Below, piece after piece: positions 22,513 to 31,044 of a stretch of DNA of 37,764 nt (positions within the stretch are counted from its first letter, which is position 1; every line of letters starts with the position of its first letter). A program made the translations under genes and the position numbers. The stretch comes from Candidatus Magasanikiibacteriota bacterium (GTDB lineage: Bacteria; Patescibacteriota; Patescibacteriia; Magasanikbacterales; UBA922), in the NCBI GenBank assembly GCA_016207245.1, contig JACQQA010000001.1, positions 1 through 37,764 on the forward strand, in the 5' to 3' direction. Below the pieces are notes generated by a model that had not been told where the DNA came from, did not search any database, and worked only from the letters and a program-made list of their open reading frames with translations.

Positions 22513-23481
22513 CTAATTATTTTTATCACCAATCACCTCGCGTAAAATTTTCCCCAACTTATCACTGCACAAACAGCCGTCTTCTTTTCTATAATCCGCC
22601 CGGACAATATTCATCCCCGCTTGATTTTCTTCATCATCCATAAAAACTTCCCAGCCTCTTTTTTCATTGACAGCCTTTTGAATATCGCTTAACTTAGTAT
22701 CGCTAAGTAAAGTCAAATCCAATTTCCGAGGTAAATATTTCTCCAAAGTACGGATGGCATCGCTTACCGTGGTCGGGCCGGTTTCACCGTCTTTTATATA
22801 CGCGCTACCCATAGAAAAAATAAGTTTTGCTTCTGATTGCGCGATGGCTTCTTTCACTCCCGCCGGCAGAATCGCGGCGATTACGCTGGTGTAAACACTT
22901 CCCGGACTAAAAATAATATAATCGGCCCCAACCAGCGCTTCTCGCGCTTCAAAATAAATCCGCCCGGCCGGCTCTAACCACGCTTTCTTGATTTTCAAAG
23001 ACCGATCATAATTCGGCTTATCAATCGCTGCTTCAGTTTTTATTATTTGCCCATTTTCCAATTCCGCGCACAAGTCTGTTTGTTCTAAAGTCGCGGGGTA
23101 AACATGGCCAACCGCTTCCACGCTTTCTTCCAATGCCCGCACCGCTGACATAAAATCTCCGGCGTATTTGCCGGTCAGAGTTAAAAATAGATTGCCCAAA
23201 TTATGATCAGACAATTTGCCGTCGCCGGAAAACCGATTACTGTAAAAAAATTTTCTTAAAACCGAATAATCATATAATGACAGCGACAATACCGCGCGTA
23301 AAATATCGCCCGGAGGCAAAGTATTAAACTCTTGCCGCAAACGACCCGAAGACCCGCCGGAGTCACTCACAGAAATGACAGCGGAAATGTCAAAAATATC
23401 TCGGTGTTTTTTTAACGCCTCCAACGCTATCGCGCTGCCATTACCCCCGCCGATTATAACTACCTTCTTTTTATCTTTCAT
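22513..23481 (-). CDS. yvcK: YvcK/CofD-like protein
   Basis: 322 aa from ATG 23481. GGGNGS at 11-16 and SDSGGSSGRLR, PPGDILRAVLSLS, NLGNLFL, IFSPGSVYTSVIAAIL are typical of the YvcK (gluconeogenesis factor) family, which binds UDP-sugars in Bacillus and affects cell-wall precursor use. It starts two bases after the glmS stop, consistent with a role in sensing the UDP-GlcNAc that glmS feeds. Confidence 0.88.
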   Translation of the reverse strand: MKDKKKVVIIGGGNGSAIALEALKKHRDIFDISAVISVSDSGGSSGRLRQEFNTLPPGDILRAVLSLSLYDYSVLRKFFYSNRFSGDGKLSDHNLGNLFLTLTGKYAGDFMSAVRALEESVEAVGHVYPATLEQTDLCAELENGQIIKTEAAIDKPNYDRSLKIKKAWLEPAGRIYFEAREALVGADYIIFSPGSVYTSVIAAILPAGVKEAIAQSEAKLIFSMGSAYIKDGETGPTTVSDAIRTLEKYLPRKLDLTLLSDTKLSDIQKAVNEKRGWEVFMDDEENQAGMNIVRADYRKEDGCLCSDKLGKILREVIGDKNN

Positions 23482-23482
23482 A

Positions 23483-25330
23483 TTACTCAACTGTAACAGA
23501 TTTAGCTAGATTGCGGGGACGATCTACATCCCGACCAAGCAAGACGGCCATATGATACGCGAACAACTGTAGTGGAATGGTGTTTAACAGCGGTTCAAGC
23601 AATTCCATAGTTTGCGGAACGTAAATAACATCATCGGCCAAACTCTGGGCTTCGGTATCACCCTCGCTGGCCAGCAGAATAACTTTTGATTTGCGCGCGC
23701 GCACTTCTTCAATATTGCTGCGCATTTTTTCATAAAGCTGATTTTTTGTCATTATCGCCAGCACTGGAAATTCCGGAGACAACAAAGCGTTAACGCCGTG
23801 TTTCATTTCTCCGGCCGGATAAGCCTCGCTGTGGATATATGAAACCTCTTTTAGCTTATGCGAACCCTCCAATACAACCGGATAATTTATGCCTCTGCCG
23901 AGAAAAAGAAAATTTTTATAGCCGCTGTATTTTTCAGCCAACTTTTTGATTGCCTCGCTTTGCTCCAAAATTTTATTCATTTTCTCAGGAATTTCCATAA
24001 GCGCGTGGATCAAACGCTGACCGGTCGCGAGTGTCGTGTGGCGCAAGCGGCCGAATTGCAAAGCGTACAAAATCATTATTACCGACATGTTAATATAGGC
24101 CTTAGTGGAAGCCACGGCTAATTCCGGTCCGGCGTGAATATATGTGCCGGCGCCGGTTTCGCGGGCAATGGTGGAACCGATTACGTTCACAATCCCGCGC
24201 ACAAACGCGCCTCGGCGTTTAGCCTCGCGCACCGCGGCCAAAGTATCAATGGTTTCGCCGGATTGCGATATCGCGAAAACCAAAGTATGTTCGTCAATCA
24301 CCGGATCGCGGTAACGAAATTCCGATGCCACGTCAACTTCCGTCGTAATGCCGGCCAAACGCTCAAACGCGTACTTGCCAACCATAGCCGCGTAATAGGC
24401 TGTGCCGCAGGCAATCAAAATTATACGATGTATCCCGCGCATTTTTTCTTCAGACATACTTAATCCGCCTAAATGTGCGGTGCCGTCTTCTAAATTCGTT
24501 CTGCCGCGAATCGCGTCTTCCAATACCGTCGGCTGATCAAAAATTTCTTTCAGCATAAAATGCGGATAACCCTGCTTTTGCGCCTGCTCGTCGTTCCAAT
24601 CAATTTCTTCCACGCATTTGGCGACTGACTCATCTCTTAAATTATAGGTTTCAAATCCGGTACGGCTGATTTCCGCGATCTCGCCGTCGTTTAAAAACGC
24701 GACTTTTTTTGTATAAGCTAACAATGGCGTGGCATCGCTCGCGATATAGTATTCACCATCGCCGATTCCAACCACCAACGGACTGCCCAAACGAGCGGCC
24801 ACGATTTTGTCCGGATGATCCGCGTGCATTACCACTAAACCATAAGTTCCGCGCGTATGCATCAGCGCTTTCTCAACCGCGTGGCGCAAATCTCCGGTAT
24901 AATGTGATTCTATCAGATGCGCCAAAACTTCGGTGTCGGTTTCTGATTTAAACTCATGATTCGCGCCCAAATGCTCTTTTAATTGGCGATAATTTTCAAT
25001 AATACCGTTATGCGCGATGATTAATTTTCCGTCGCAGGCAAAATGCGGATGCGCGTTTTCTTCAGTTACGCCCCCATGCGTGGCCCAGCGGGTATGCGCG
25101 ATGCCGATCGTACCTTTCATTTCTTTATCTTTCCCTTTTAACTTATCAGCTAACGCGTCAATTTTCCCAACCGCGCGAATTCGCTGTATTTGTATCTTGT
25201 ATTTTGTCTCTTGGTCATTTAAAACGGCAATTCCGGCACTGTCATAACCGCGATATTCCAAACGGCGCAAACCCTGCAATAATATTGGCATTGCTTCTTT
25301 ATTTCCAATGTAACCGATGATTCCGCACAT
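23483..25330 (-). CDS. glmS: glutamine-fructose-6-phosphate aminotransferase
   Basis: 615 aa. Makes glucosamine-6-phosphate from fructose-6-phosphate and glutamine. Catalytic Cys2 (MCGIIGYIG), HTRWATHG and HNGIIENY in the glutaminase half; SQSGETIDT, STKAY and the C-terminal PRNLAKSVTVE in the isomerase half. Residues 39-49 (DQETKYKIQIQ) come from the repeat word CCAAGAGACAAAATACAAGA, nearly the same word as in the EndoQ-like gene. Next gene yvcK follows with a two-base gap. Confidence 0.96.
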   Translation of the reverse strand: MCGIIGYIGNKEAMPILLQGLRRLEYRGYDSAGIAVLNDQETKYKIQIQRIRAVGKIDALADKLKGKDKEMKGTIGIAHTRWATHGGVTEENAHPHFACDGKLIIAHNGIIENYRQLKEHLGANHEFKSETDTEVLAHLIESHYTGDLRHAVEKALMHTRGTYGLVVMHADHPDKIVAARLGSPLVVGIGDGEYYIASDATPLLAYTKKVAFLNDGEIAEISRTGFETYNLRDESVAKCVEEIDWNDEQAQKQGYPHFMLKEIFDQPTVLEDAIRGRTNLEDGTAHLGGLSMSEEKMRGIHRIILIACGTAYYAAMVGKYAFERLAGITTEVDVASEFRYRDPVIDEHTLVFAISQSGETIDTLAAVREAKRRGAFVRGIVNVIGSTIARETGAGTYIHAGPELAVASTKAYINMSVIMILYALQFGRLRHTTLATGQRLIHALMEIPEKMNKILEQSEAIKKLAEKYSGYKNFLFLGRGINYPVVLEGSHKLKEVSYIHSEAYPAGEMKHGVNALLSPEFPVLAIMTKNQLYEKMRSNIEEVRARKSKVILLASEGDTEAQSLADDVIYVPQTMELLEPLLNTIPLQLFAYHMAVLLGRDVDRPRNLAKSVTVE

Positions 25331-25366
25331 AGGGTTGGATATTAAATATTGGATATTGGATATTAA
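25331..25366. repeat. ATATTGG short-word repeat
   Basis: GGATATTAAATATTGGATATTGGATATTAA: tandem 6-9 base words. Related tracts lie at 25747-25780, 26255-26337 and within the EndoQ-like gene at 20301-20330. Confidence 0.75.
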
Positions 25367-25747
25367 CTATTTTACTCTATTTTTTGGATAACAACTTTTA
25401 ATATATTTATTCAGCTCCCAGTGTAAAGCGTTGGCTTTAGATAAAAAATCATCAAACTCGTTTTTGTTGATCATCTTTCTTTTATACAAAGATAGTATCC
25501 AATGTTTAGTTTCTAAAAGTGACCCGCGGGAATTATAATAAAATTTAATTCTATCTAAATAGTGATATCTTCCATAACCTTCTGCTATGTTTGCCGCAAC
25601 TGAATCTGTTGCGCTCACAAACTGAAAACCAATTACCTTTTTATTTTCCCAACCCAACTTAACATAAATCTCCCACGCTTTATCCGATAACTCCACGGCC
25701 ATCAGATATACCTGCAAATCTCCCAATTTAATATATCCTTCCTCCAT
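25367..25747 (-). CDS. four-helix bundle protein (23S rRNA intervening-sequence type)
   Basis: 126 aa from ATG 25747. ATDSVAANIAEGYGR and FYYNSRGSLLETKHW are signatures of the four-helix bundle family (PF05635 type) first found encoded in 23S intervening sequences and related to the diversity-element protein Avd. Role unclear; possibly nucleic-acid binding as a pentamer. It sits between korC and glmS, bounded on both sides by ATATTGG repeats, so it may be a later insertion into the operon. Confidence 0.85.
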   Translation of the reverse strand: MEEGYIKLGDLQVYLMAVELSDKAWEIYVKLGWENKKVIGFQFVSATDSVAANIAEGYGRYHYLDRIKFYYNSRGSLLETKHWILSLYKRKMINKNEFDDFLSKANALHWELNKYIKSCYPKNRVK

Positions 25748-25762
25748 AAAAATATCCAATAT

Positions 25763-26251
25763 CTAATATCTAATATTTTTCGTCAACTCCCACGCTCTTT
25801 TATTCTCTTCCCAATTCGGCTTCTTTTCCAGCTTCTCTCTCAACAACTCAAACACTTTTTCTCTCTGCAAAACACCTTTCTCCCCCAACATCCTCGCAAG
25901 TAGTCCCAAAAAAAACATATTATAACTTTGGTGTGGTATGTTGTTTTTTTTCAATATCTCCTCGTAATCTTTAACTGAAAATTGGGAATTGGTAATTGAA
26001 AATTTTGCGGTCCTTTCTTCAGCTTGATGCGAAAGTATAAGCGTGATGTCCGGCTTGCTGAATTTCGGATACGCGATTTCGCTGTCGGAAATCTGGATAA
26101 ACGCCAGCGACACTCCGCCGCGCTGTTCCAAACCATAGTTGGGGATATGGCTGACGAAAAACCCGCGCTGAATCGCCGCGCGGCAAACTAAATCTGACAT
26201 CAGCTGAATGCCTTGCCCACCGTCGCCGGAGAGTAATATTTTCAAATTCAT
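25763..26251 (-). CDS. 2-oxoacid:acceptor oxidoreductase, gamma subunit
   Basis: 162 aa. SGDGGQGIQL at 8-17 is the gamma-subunit signature, and NYGLEQRGGVSLAFIQIS follows. Partner of the alpha and beta subunits encoded directly upstream; together they oxidise a 2-oxoacid to acyl-CoA with ferredoxin or flavodoxin as acceptor. Residues around 83-92 (FSITNSQFSV) derive from the word GAATTGGTAATTGAAAAT and look like a tolerated insertion. Confidence 0.85.
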   Translation of the reverse strand: MNLKILLSGDGGQGIQLMSDLVCRAAIQRGFFVSHIPNYGLEQRGGVSLAFIQISDSEIAYPKFSKPDITLILSHQAEERTAKFSITNSQFSVKDYEEILKKNNIPHQSYNMFFLGLLARMLGEKGVLQREKVFELLREKLEKKPNWEENKRAWELTKNIRY

Positions 26252-26337
26252 ATTTTAGAATATTTAATATCCAATATCTAATATCTTCCTGCTAATACAC
26301 ACAAAATATTGGATATTAAATATTAGATATTTAACAG
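26252..26337. repeat. AATATCCAATATCTAATATC word repeats between korC and korB
   Basis: Two runs of AT-rich words in opposite orientation (26256-26286 and 26306-26334) that could fold back on each other. They separate korB from korC, which are usually adjacent. Confidence 0.7.
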
Positions 26338-27003
26338 CTAAAACTCACCAATTTTAAACACTCTCTTCATCTCTTCCACTCTCTCATTCGTCTCCGCGCC
26401 TTTGGTCCGCCAGTTGGTGGGGCAGAATGACAAAACTTCCACGAGCGCGAAATTGCCGAGCTGGCAGGCCTCAATCGCTTTGTTTAGATATTCGTTCAAC
26501 TGTTTAACATCATTAACCGCGGCGCGAGCCAAATACGCTTTTGGCGATAAACCGCGAATCAATTCCGGCCCCAGCACCGGCGGTTGATCGCTGCCAGCCG
26601 GGGATGTATCCGTCTTTTGCTCAATCATCGTCGTCGGCGCCATTTGACCGCCGGTCATCGCGTAAACCGTGTTGTTGGCCACAATCACTAAAATCGGATC
26701 ATTGCGCATCGCCGCCCATAATAAACTCTGCAAACCAATGGCATAAGCCCCGCCATCGCCGACCAAAGCAATTGACAATAACTCCGGCTTGGCGCGATTA
26801 AGGCCGACCATTGTCGGCACCACGCGACCATGATGAGTTTGAAAAGTGTTAATCGGCAACGCATCCCATGCCAAAAGTGAACAGCCGATATCCAAACCCA
26901 GCGCGGTTTTTTTGTCCAGCTTTTTGTCTTTTAAAATAGTATGCAAAAACCGCAGTACCACCGGATACCCGCAGCCCGGACAAAATTTTGCTTCTTTTGC
27001 CAT
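26338..27003 (-). CDS. 2-oxoacid:acceptor oxidoreductase, beta subunit (TPP-binding)
   Basis: 221 aa from ATG 27003; five more codons upstream are repeat sequence. CPGCG at 8-12, TPP/Mg motif GDGGAYAIG at 82-90 ending in NN at 110-111, then TVYAMTGGQMAPTT. Length is short for the family (about 250-290), so it is a compact form. Works with the alpha subunit upstream and gamma downstream. Whether the substrate is pyruvate or 2-oxoglutarate cannot be read from this. Confidence 0.88.
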   Translation of the reverse strand: MAKEAKFCPGCGYPVVLRFLHTILKDKKLDKKTALGLDIGCSLLAWDALPINTFQTHHGRVVPTMVGLNRAKPELLSIALVGDGGAYAIGLQSLLWAAMRNDPILVIVANNTVYAMTGGQMAPTTMIEQKTDTSPAGSDQPPVLGPELIRGLSPKAYLARAAVNDVKQLNEYLNKAIEACQLGNFALVEVLSFCPTNWRTKGAETNERVEEMKRVFKIGEF

Positions 27004-27011
27004 ACAACAAT

Positions 27012-28097
27012 TTAACAATTTAACAATTTAACAATTTCTTCACTCTCAATCCCCTCCGCTGGTTTGTATAATCCACTAACCTCAACCGCCACCTCTAAAT
27101 TTTGTTTAACTAAATCTCTCAACTGCCCCATGCTGGACTCAACCACAAAAATCTTTTTCGCCTGCTTAGCCAACTCGTTCAACTCCTTCGCCGGAAACGG
27201 ACTCAACGTAATCGGTCTAAATAATCCAACTTTTTTACCCTGAGCGAGCGGAGCGAGTCGAAGGGCATTCACTGCCTCTTTCGCCGCACCTGCCACAATT
27301 CCATGGGCAATTACCAATTCTTCGTAAGGACAGGTCTCGACCTGTCCTCTACCACAAAACACCTCGGACATTATAACTTCTCCAGCCATCTTTTCAAAAT
27401 CTTTTTTATCTCGCGCCAACTTCTCTCCCAATTCTTCTTCAAAAGTATATATATTTCTAATATTTTTCTGGGTGTTTTCTGAAATTATCGCCTCTGTTTC
27501 TATATTTTTAATTTTAATTTTTTCCAAATCAACGAGCTGTCTGGTCTTCATTAAAAACCCATCTGACAAAACTATGACCGGAAAATTGTATTTCCACGCG
27601 TTATTAAACGCCAGCCGCGTATATTCATACAGCTCGGTCAAATTGCTCGGAGAATACACCAAACGCAAACCCTCGCCATTGCCGCCATGAATCGCCAGAT
27701 TGACTTCCTGTTGTGAATAAATCACGGTGCCGGATGACGGACCGCCGCGCTGGACAACAATCACTACCACCGGCAATCGCATGCCGTCAGCCATGCTTAA
27801 CGCGTCCTGCATTAAAACCGTGCCCGGTCCGGCAGTGGCGGTAAATGTTTTTTCTCCGGCCATGACCGCCCCGCACATACAAAAACCGGCGGCAATCTCA
27901 TCCTCGGTTTGCAAATATTTTAAACTTTTGTCTGCCTGCCCGCCGATGAGGCGGGACTGCGCTTCTCTAATCCAATGCGACAAAATCTCGGTCCCGGGCG
28001 TTATCGGATAACCAAACATCATCTTCGCGCCAGCATCCACGCAAGCTCTCACCACAACCTCCGCGCCAGTTAAAAATTGTTTCTTGTTTGTCTTCAT
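27012..28097 (-). CDS. 2-oxoacid:acceptor oxidoreductase, alpha subunit
   Basis: 361 aa. GAEVVVRACVDAGAKMMFGYPITPGTE (from residue 11), YLQTEDEIAAGF, TATAGPGTVLMQD and QRGGPSSGTV mark the alpha subunit. Two palindromes are read in frame: residues 48-56 (SRLIGGQAD, 27935-27956) and about 278-287 (RLAPLAQG, 27238-27265). The C-terminus KLLNC is encoded by the TTAAATTG word repeat, as is that of the nucleotidyltransferase gene upstream. Gap to korB is eight bases. Confidence 0.9.
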   Translation of the reverse strand: MKTNKKQFLTGAEVVVRACVDAGAKMMFGYPITPGTEILSHWIREAQSRLIGGQADKSLKYLQTEDEIAAGFCMCGAVMAGEKTFTATAGPGTVLMQDALSMADGMRLPVVVIVVQRGGPSSGTVIYSQQEVNLAIHGGNGEGLRLVYSPSNLTELYEYTRLAFNNAWKYNFPVIVLSDGFLMKTRQLVDLEKIKIKNIETEAIISENTQKNIRNIYTFEEELGEKLARDKKDFEKMAGEVIMSEVFCGRGQVETCPYEELVIAHGIVAGAAKEAVNALRLAPLAQGKKVGLFRPITLSPFPAKELNELAKQAKKIFVVESSMGQLRDLVKQNLEVAVEVSGLYKPAEGIESEEIVKLLNC

Positions 28098-28103
28098 AAC
28101 AAT

Positions 28104-28859
28104 TTAGCAATTTAACAATTTTCTCTCGTCCGCCTCTCTTAATTCTTCCGCTGTATTTATTCCAAACCATTCATTTGGATTTTTTAATTTAATCACCTGG
28201 TATTTTACACCCTGCCCTCGGGCGATGGCCAGCGCGGTCGGCAAACCATATTCGCCAAGCTTGCGCAATGGCGGCATAGTCGGGAACAATTCCTCAAACC
28301 ATTGCCGATCAAAACAAAAAGTTCCGGTGCTTACTTCTTTGGTATTTTTTTCCAAATCTGTCCAATATTCTTTTTCAATAATGGCAATGGACTTGTCCGG
28401 ATAGCGCATAATTTTGCCTACCAAGCCCGGCTCTTCCAATTCGGCTGACAAAAGCGATAATTTCGCCTCTGCTTCACGATGGGTGTTGATAAAATCCAAA
28501 ATAGTTTCCTTGGTATAAAACGCGCTGTCATCGCCGCCAATCACCAGCGCCTGTTTTATCTCCGGCGGCAATGACCTCATTCCAACATACGCCGCGTGCG
28601 CCGTGCCTTTCTGCTCTTCTTGAACAGTGTAAGTAACACTATCGCCAAAATGATCCATTACCTGCTCTTTTTGGAATCCAACCACCGAACAGATTTGCTC
28701 GCGGCTAAATCCGGCTTGTTTCAAAGTGTCAATAATATAACTCACTATCGGCTTGCCGTTGATTTTCAGCATTACCTTTGGCGCGTCCGCGCAATTCAAC
28801 CTGCTTCCCTTGCCCGCGGCCAAAATCACCGCGCCGATTTTACTTAAGTCCAGCAACAT
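28104..28859 (-). CDS. GlmU-like sugar-phosphate nucleotidyltransferase
   Basis: 251 aa. AVILAAGKGSRL at 10-21 and KVMLKINGKP are the nucleotide-binding motifs; EEQKGTAHAA matches GlmU-type uridylyltransferases and GGDD takes the place of the usual metal-binding (G)D. The left-handed helix acetyltransferase domain of GlmU is absent. With glmS in the same run, a role in UDP-GlcNAc formation is plausible but not proven. The start overlaps the HAD gene by 20 bases; the C-terminus ends in KLLNC from a word repeat. Confidence 0.8.
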   Translation of the reverse strand: MLLDLSKIGAVILAAGKGSRLNCADAPKVMLKINGKPIVSYIIDTLKQAGFSREQICSVVGFQKEQVMDHFGDSVTYTVQEEQKGTAHAAYVGMRSLPPEIKQALVIGGDDSAFYTKETILDFINTHREAEAKLSLLSAELEEPGLVGKIMRYPDKSIAIIEKEYWTDLEKNTKEVSTGTFCFDRQWFEELFPTMPPLRKLGEYGLPTALAIARGQGVKYQVIKLKNPNEWFGINTAEELREADERKLLNC

Positions 28860-29484
28860 AATTTTTTATCTCTTTTAGAGTCTCAAAAAACGGGATCCCG
28901 CTTTTTTCCGCCTCATCAACCGTGTAACGCACGGAGTTTAATTTGGTAACAATCAAAATCTCCGGAAAATTATCTCTGATAATCAAATTTTCTCTTAAAC
29001 TGTCGTTTACAAAAAACACACTGTCGCCAGGTTTAATTTTATCCGCCAAAAAATCCTCTTTATGGCCAAGCACAATTTCCACTTCATCAAACCAACGGCC
29101 TAGTTTTGTTTTTTTAATTTTAATTTTCTGAAATTCATCATCGCCGGCAGTAAGTAAAACCATCTTTTTGGTGTTTTCACGAAGAAATCGCAAAAATTCT
29201 TCGGTGTCAGGAAATAAATAGTTATTTTTATCAAGCAAACTTTCCAATTCAATCTCCACTTCTTTACCGAGCTTATAGCCTAATTCTCGCAAAAACTTTA
29301 TATGCTCTTGAAAATTATAATCAAATAAGTCCGGGCTGACCGTGCATAAAGATTTTTTATAGGTGGCGGAATAATCTTTCGATTTCACGCCTTGGCGCTC
29401 AAAAACCGCCCAGATATCTTTTTCAAATTTATAACAATCAAAGATCGTCTTGTCAAAGTCCACGAATGAATAATCAAACTTCAT
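28840..29484 (-). CDS. HAD-superfamily hydrolase
   Basis: 214 aa from ATG 29484, which overlaps the regulator stop (ATGA). DFDKT at 9-13 is the nucleophile loop DxDxT; LLTAGDD is motif II and FVNDSLRENLI holds the motif IV acid. A small-molecule phosphatase is likely, substrate unknown, perhaps a sugar phosphate given the neighbours. Confidence 0.8.
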   Translation of the reverse strand: MKFDYSFVDFDKTIFDCYKFEKDIWAVFERQGVKSKDYSATYKKSLCTVSPDLFDYNFQEHIKFLRELGYKLGKEVEIELESLLDKNNYLFPDTEEFLRFLRENTKKMVLLTAGDDEFQKIKIKKTKLGRWFDEVEIVLGHKEDFLADKIKPGDSVFFVNDSLRENLIIRDNFPEILIVTKLNSVRYTVDEAEKSGIPFFETLKEIKNYVAGLK

Positions 29485-30251
29485 AAATTTTTCCAAAGAT
29501 TATCAAAAATTATTTTCTGCGTTGCAAACACGCCGTCGTTCTCAATCACCACGCCGATTGGCTCTTTTTTAGCATTAAGTGAAATATAGGCGGTCTTGCC
29601 CGGATAAATTATAATATATGTTTCCCCAATTTGCTTATCTTGCTTAGTCTGCCTACTCTGCTTATCAAACTCGGTCGCTAACCATTTTCGTTCATCCAGC
29701 CCGCGCAGTTCGCCGTCTCCGCCCAAAGAAATCGCTTTAACCGCTATCCCTTTCGCTATTCTAACGTCGGAAAAAGTCGGAAAGTCCTCATACAAATATT
29801 CTTTTACCCCCTCGGCCGAATAAATGCGGTACATTTTTTCTTCGTCTTCTTCGCAGGTGATTAAGACATCTTCCAAAATGCGGTTTAATTCGTCCTTTTC
29901 ATAATATCGCGCCACCGGCCGCTCGCCGCCTTTGTTATACAAAGCTTGAAGTTCCGGAATAGCCCTGCCAATGCGTTCTTGAGCTTCTTTTAGCTCCACT
30001 TCTTGATTTTTAGCTAAACTAAGCAGTTTTTTTGGATTTTCTGCTACAAAATACTGTTTAGTCTGTTTTTGATAAAAAGTAACAACACCTTTTTCTTGCA
30101 GCCATTTAAGAGTATCATAAGCTGTCCCGCGATTCAACTCGCAAAATTCCGCTAACTTACGCACAGAGCTTGGGCCAAGCTGAAGCATGGCCAAATACAC
30201 TTTGACTGACTTGTCAGAAAAACCCAGTTTGTTTAATAGCTCATTATACAT
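29481..30251 (-). CDS. TrmB-type transcriptional regulator
   Basis: 256 aa. N-terminal winged helix (about 1-75): LNKLGFSDKSVKVYLAMLQLGPSSVRKLAE, NRGTAYDTLKWLQEKGVV. A coiled segment follows, then a C-terminal sensor-like domain. TrmB proteins sense sugars or other metabolites. It is the first gene of the long run down to glmS and GNAT and likely controls it and itself. Residues about 195-206 (DKQSRQTKQDKQ) come from a GCTTATCTTGCTTAGTCTGC word repeat. Confidence 0.85.
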   Translation of the reverse strand: MYNELLNKLGFSDKSVKVYLAMLQLGPSSVRKLAEFCELNRGTAYDTLKWLQEKGVVTFYQKQTKQYFVAENPKKLLSLAKNQEVELKEAQERIGRAIPELQALYNKGGERPVARYYEKDELNRILEDVLITCEEDEEKMYRIYSAEGVKEYLYEDFPTFSDVRIAKGIAVKAISLGGDGELRGLDERKWLATEFDKQSRQTKQDKQIGETYIIIYPGKTAYISLNAKKEPIGVVIENDGVFATQKIIFDNLWKNL

Positions 30252-30266
30252 ATTTTAGCTTATTTA

Positions 30267-30295
30267 AGTATAATATGACTATTTATTTTTGTCAA
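30267..30295 (-). promoter_or_regulatory. promoter of the trmB-kor-glmS run
   Basis: Minus strand TTGACA (30290-30295), 17-bp spacer, TATACT (30267-30272): near consensus. The start is expected near 30260, about ten bases before ATG 30251, so the leader is very short. Confidence 0.75.
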
Positions 30296-30358
30296 CTTTT
30301 TTCCGACAATGGCTGTGGATAAAAACGATGTCAAGCGTGCCAAATAAAACAAAAAAAT

Positions 30359-31044
30359 CCTGTTAGGGACATAGACAAGCGCTTAAATTCTCCTGTCGTT
30401 TTGAGCCCCGACAGGGACGACCGATAGTAGCCAGGGGCTTTAGCCCCTGGAACAATAACCCACAAATATCCGAAGTCCCGTAGGGACGGCACATCGCTCA
30501 AAACAAATATTTCAAATTAAAATCAATATTGTTTCTTTTTAATAACTCCAGATATTCTTCTTCGAAACTCATTCTTTTATGATGTTCTTCTTGGTTATCA
30601 ATATATTTTCGAATAATACCGACCTGCGACTTGCTAACCGTAAACGCGCCGTAACCTTCTTGCCAAGAAAATATATTCAAATCCAAAAAATTTTCGTGTA
30701 TCCACTTTGATGAATTGCCTTTTATTAGTTGGACGGCTTTTGATACAGATATATCAGGGTTCAACGAAAGCAGCGTATGAATGTGGTCGCTAGTCCCGCC
30801 TGATTTTATTGTTTTAAAATTGTTTTTGTCGGCTATTCCGGATATGTATCTAAATAGGTGGCTTCTCAAATCTTTTGACAACAATCTTTTTCTTTCTTTT
30901 GTACTAAAAACAACGTGAAATAATAAATTTGAAAATGTGTTTGGCATATTTGTGCCGTCCCTACGGGACTACGATTTAAATGCGAATCTTTTTTTTCCAG
31001 GGGCTAAAGCCCCTGGCTACTATCGGGCGTCCCTAACGGGACTG
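30359..31044. mobile_element. IS200-type element within layered REP palindromes
   Basis: A Y1 transposase gene lies between mirror-image repeats. From outside in: CCTGTTAGGGAC (30359) with GTCCCTAACGGG (31029); CGATAGTAGCCAGGGGC... (30422-30450) with its complement (30997-31025), each containing the palindrome CCAGGGGC-TTTA-GCCCCTGG; and AGTCCCGTAGGGACGGCACA (30474-30493) with its complement (30950-30969). The layered hairpins are typical of REP-associated Y1 transposases. Confidence 0.8.
30498..30947 (-). CDS. tnpA: IS200/REP-associated Y1 transposase
   Basis: 149 aa. The HUH metal site is HIH at 55-57 (SDHIHTLLSL) and the nucleophile is probably Tyr115 (IIRKYIDNQEEHHK). Such enzymes cut and rejoin single-stranded DNA at hairpins. 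Length and motifs are complete, so it may be active. Surrounded by REP palindromes that are its likely substrates. Confidence 0.92.
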   Translation of the reverse strand: MPNTFSNLLFHVVFSTKERKRLLSKDLRSHLFRYISGIADKNNFKTIKSGGTSDHIHTLLSLNPDISVSKAVQLIKGNSSKWIHENFLDLNIFSWQEGYGAFTVSKSQVGIIRKYIDNQEEHHKRMSFEEEYLELLKRNNIDFNLKYLF

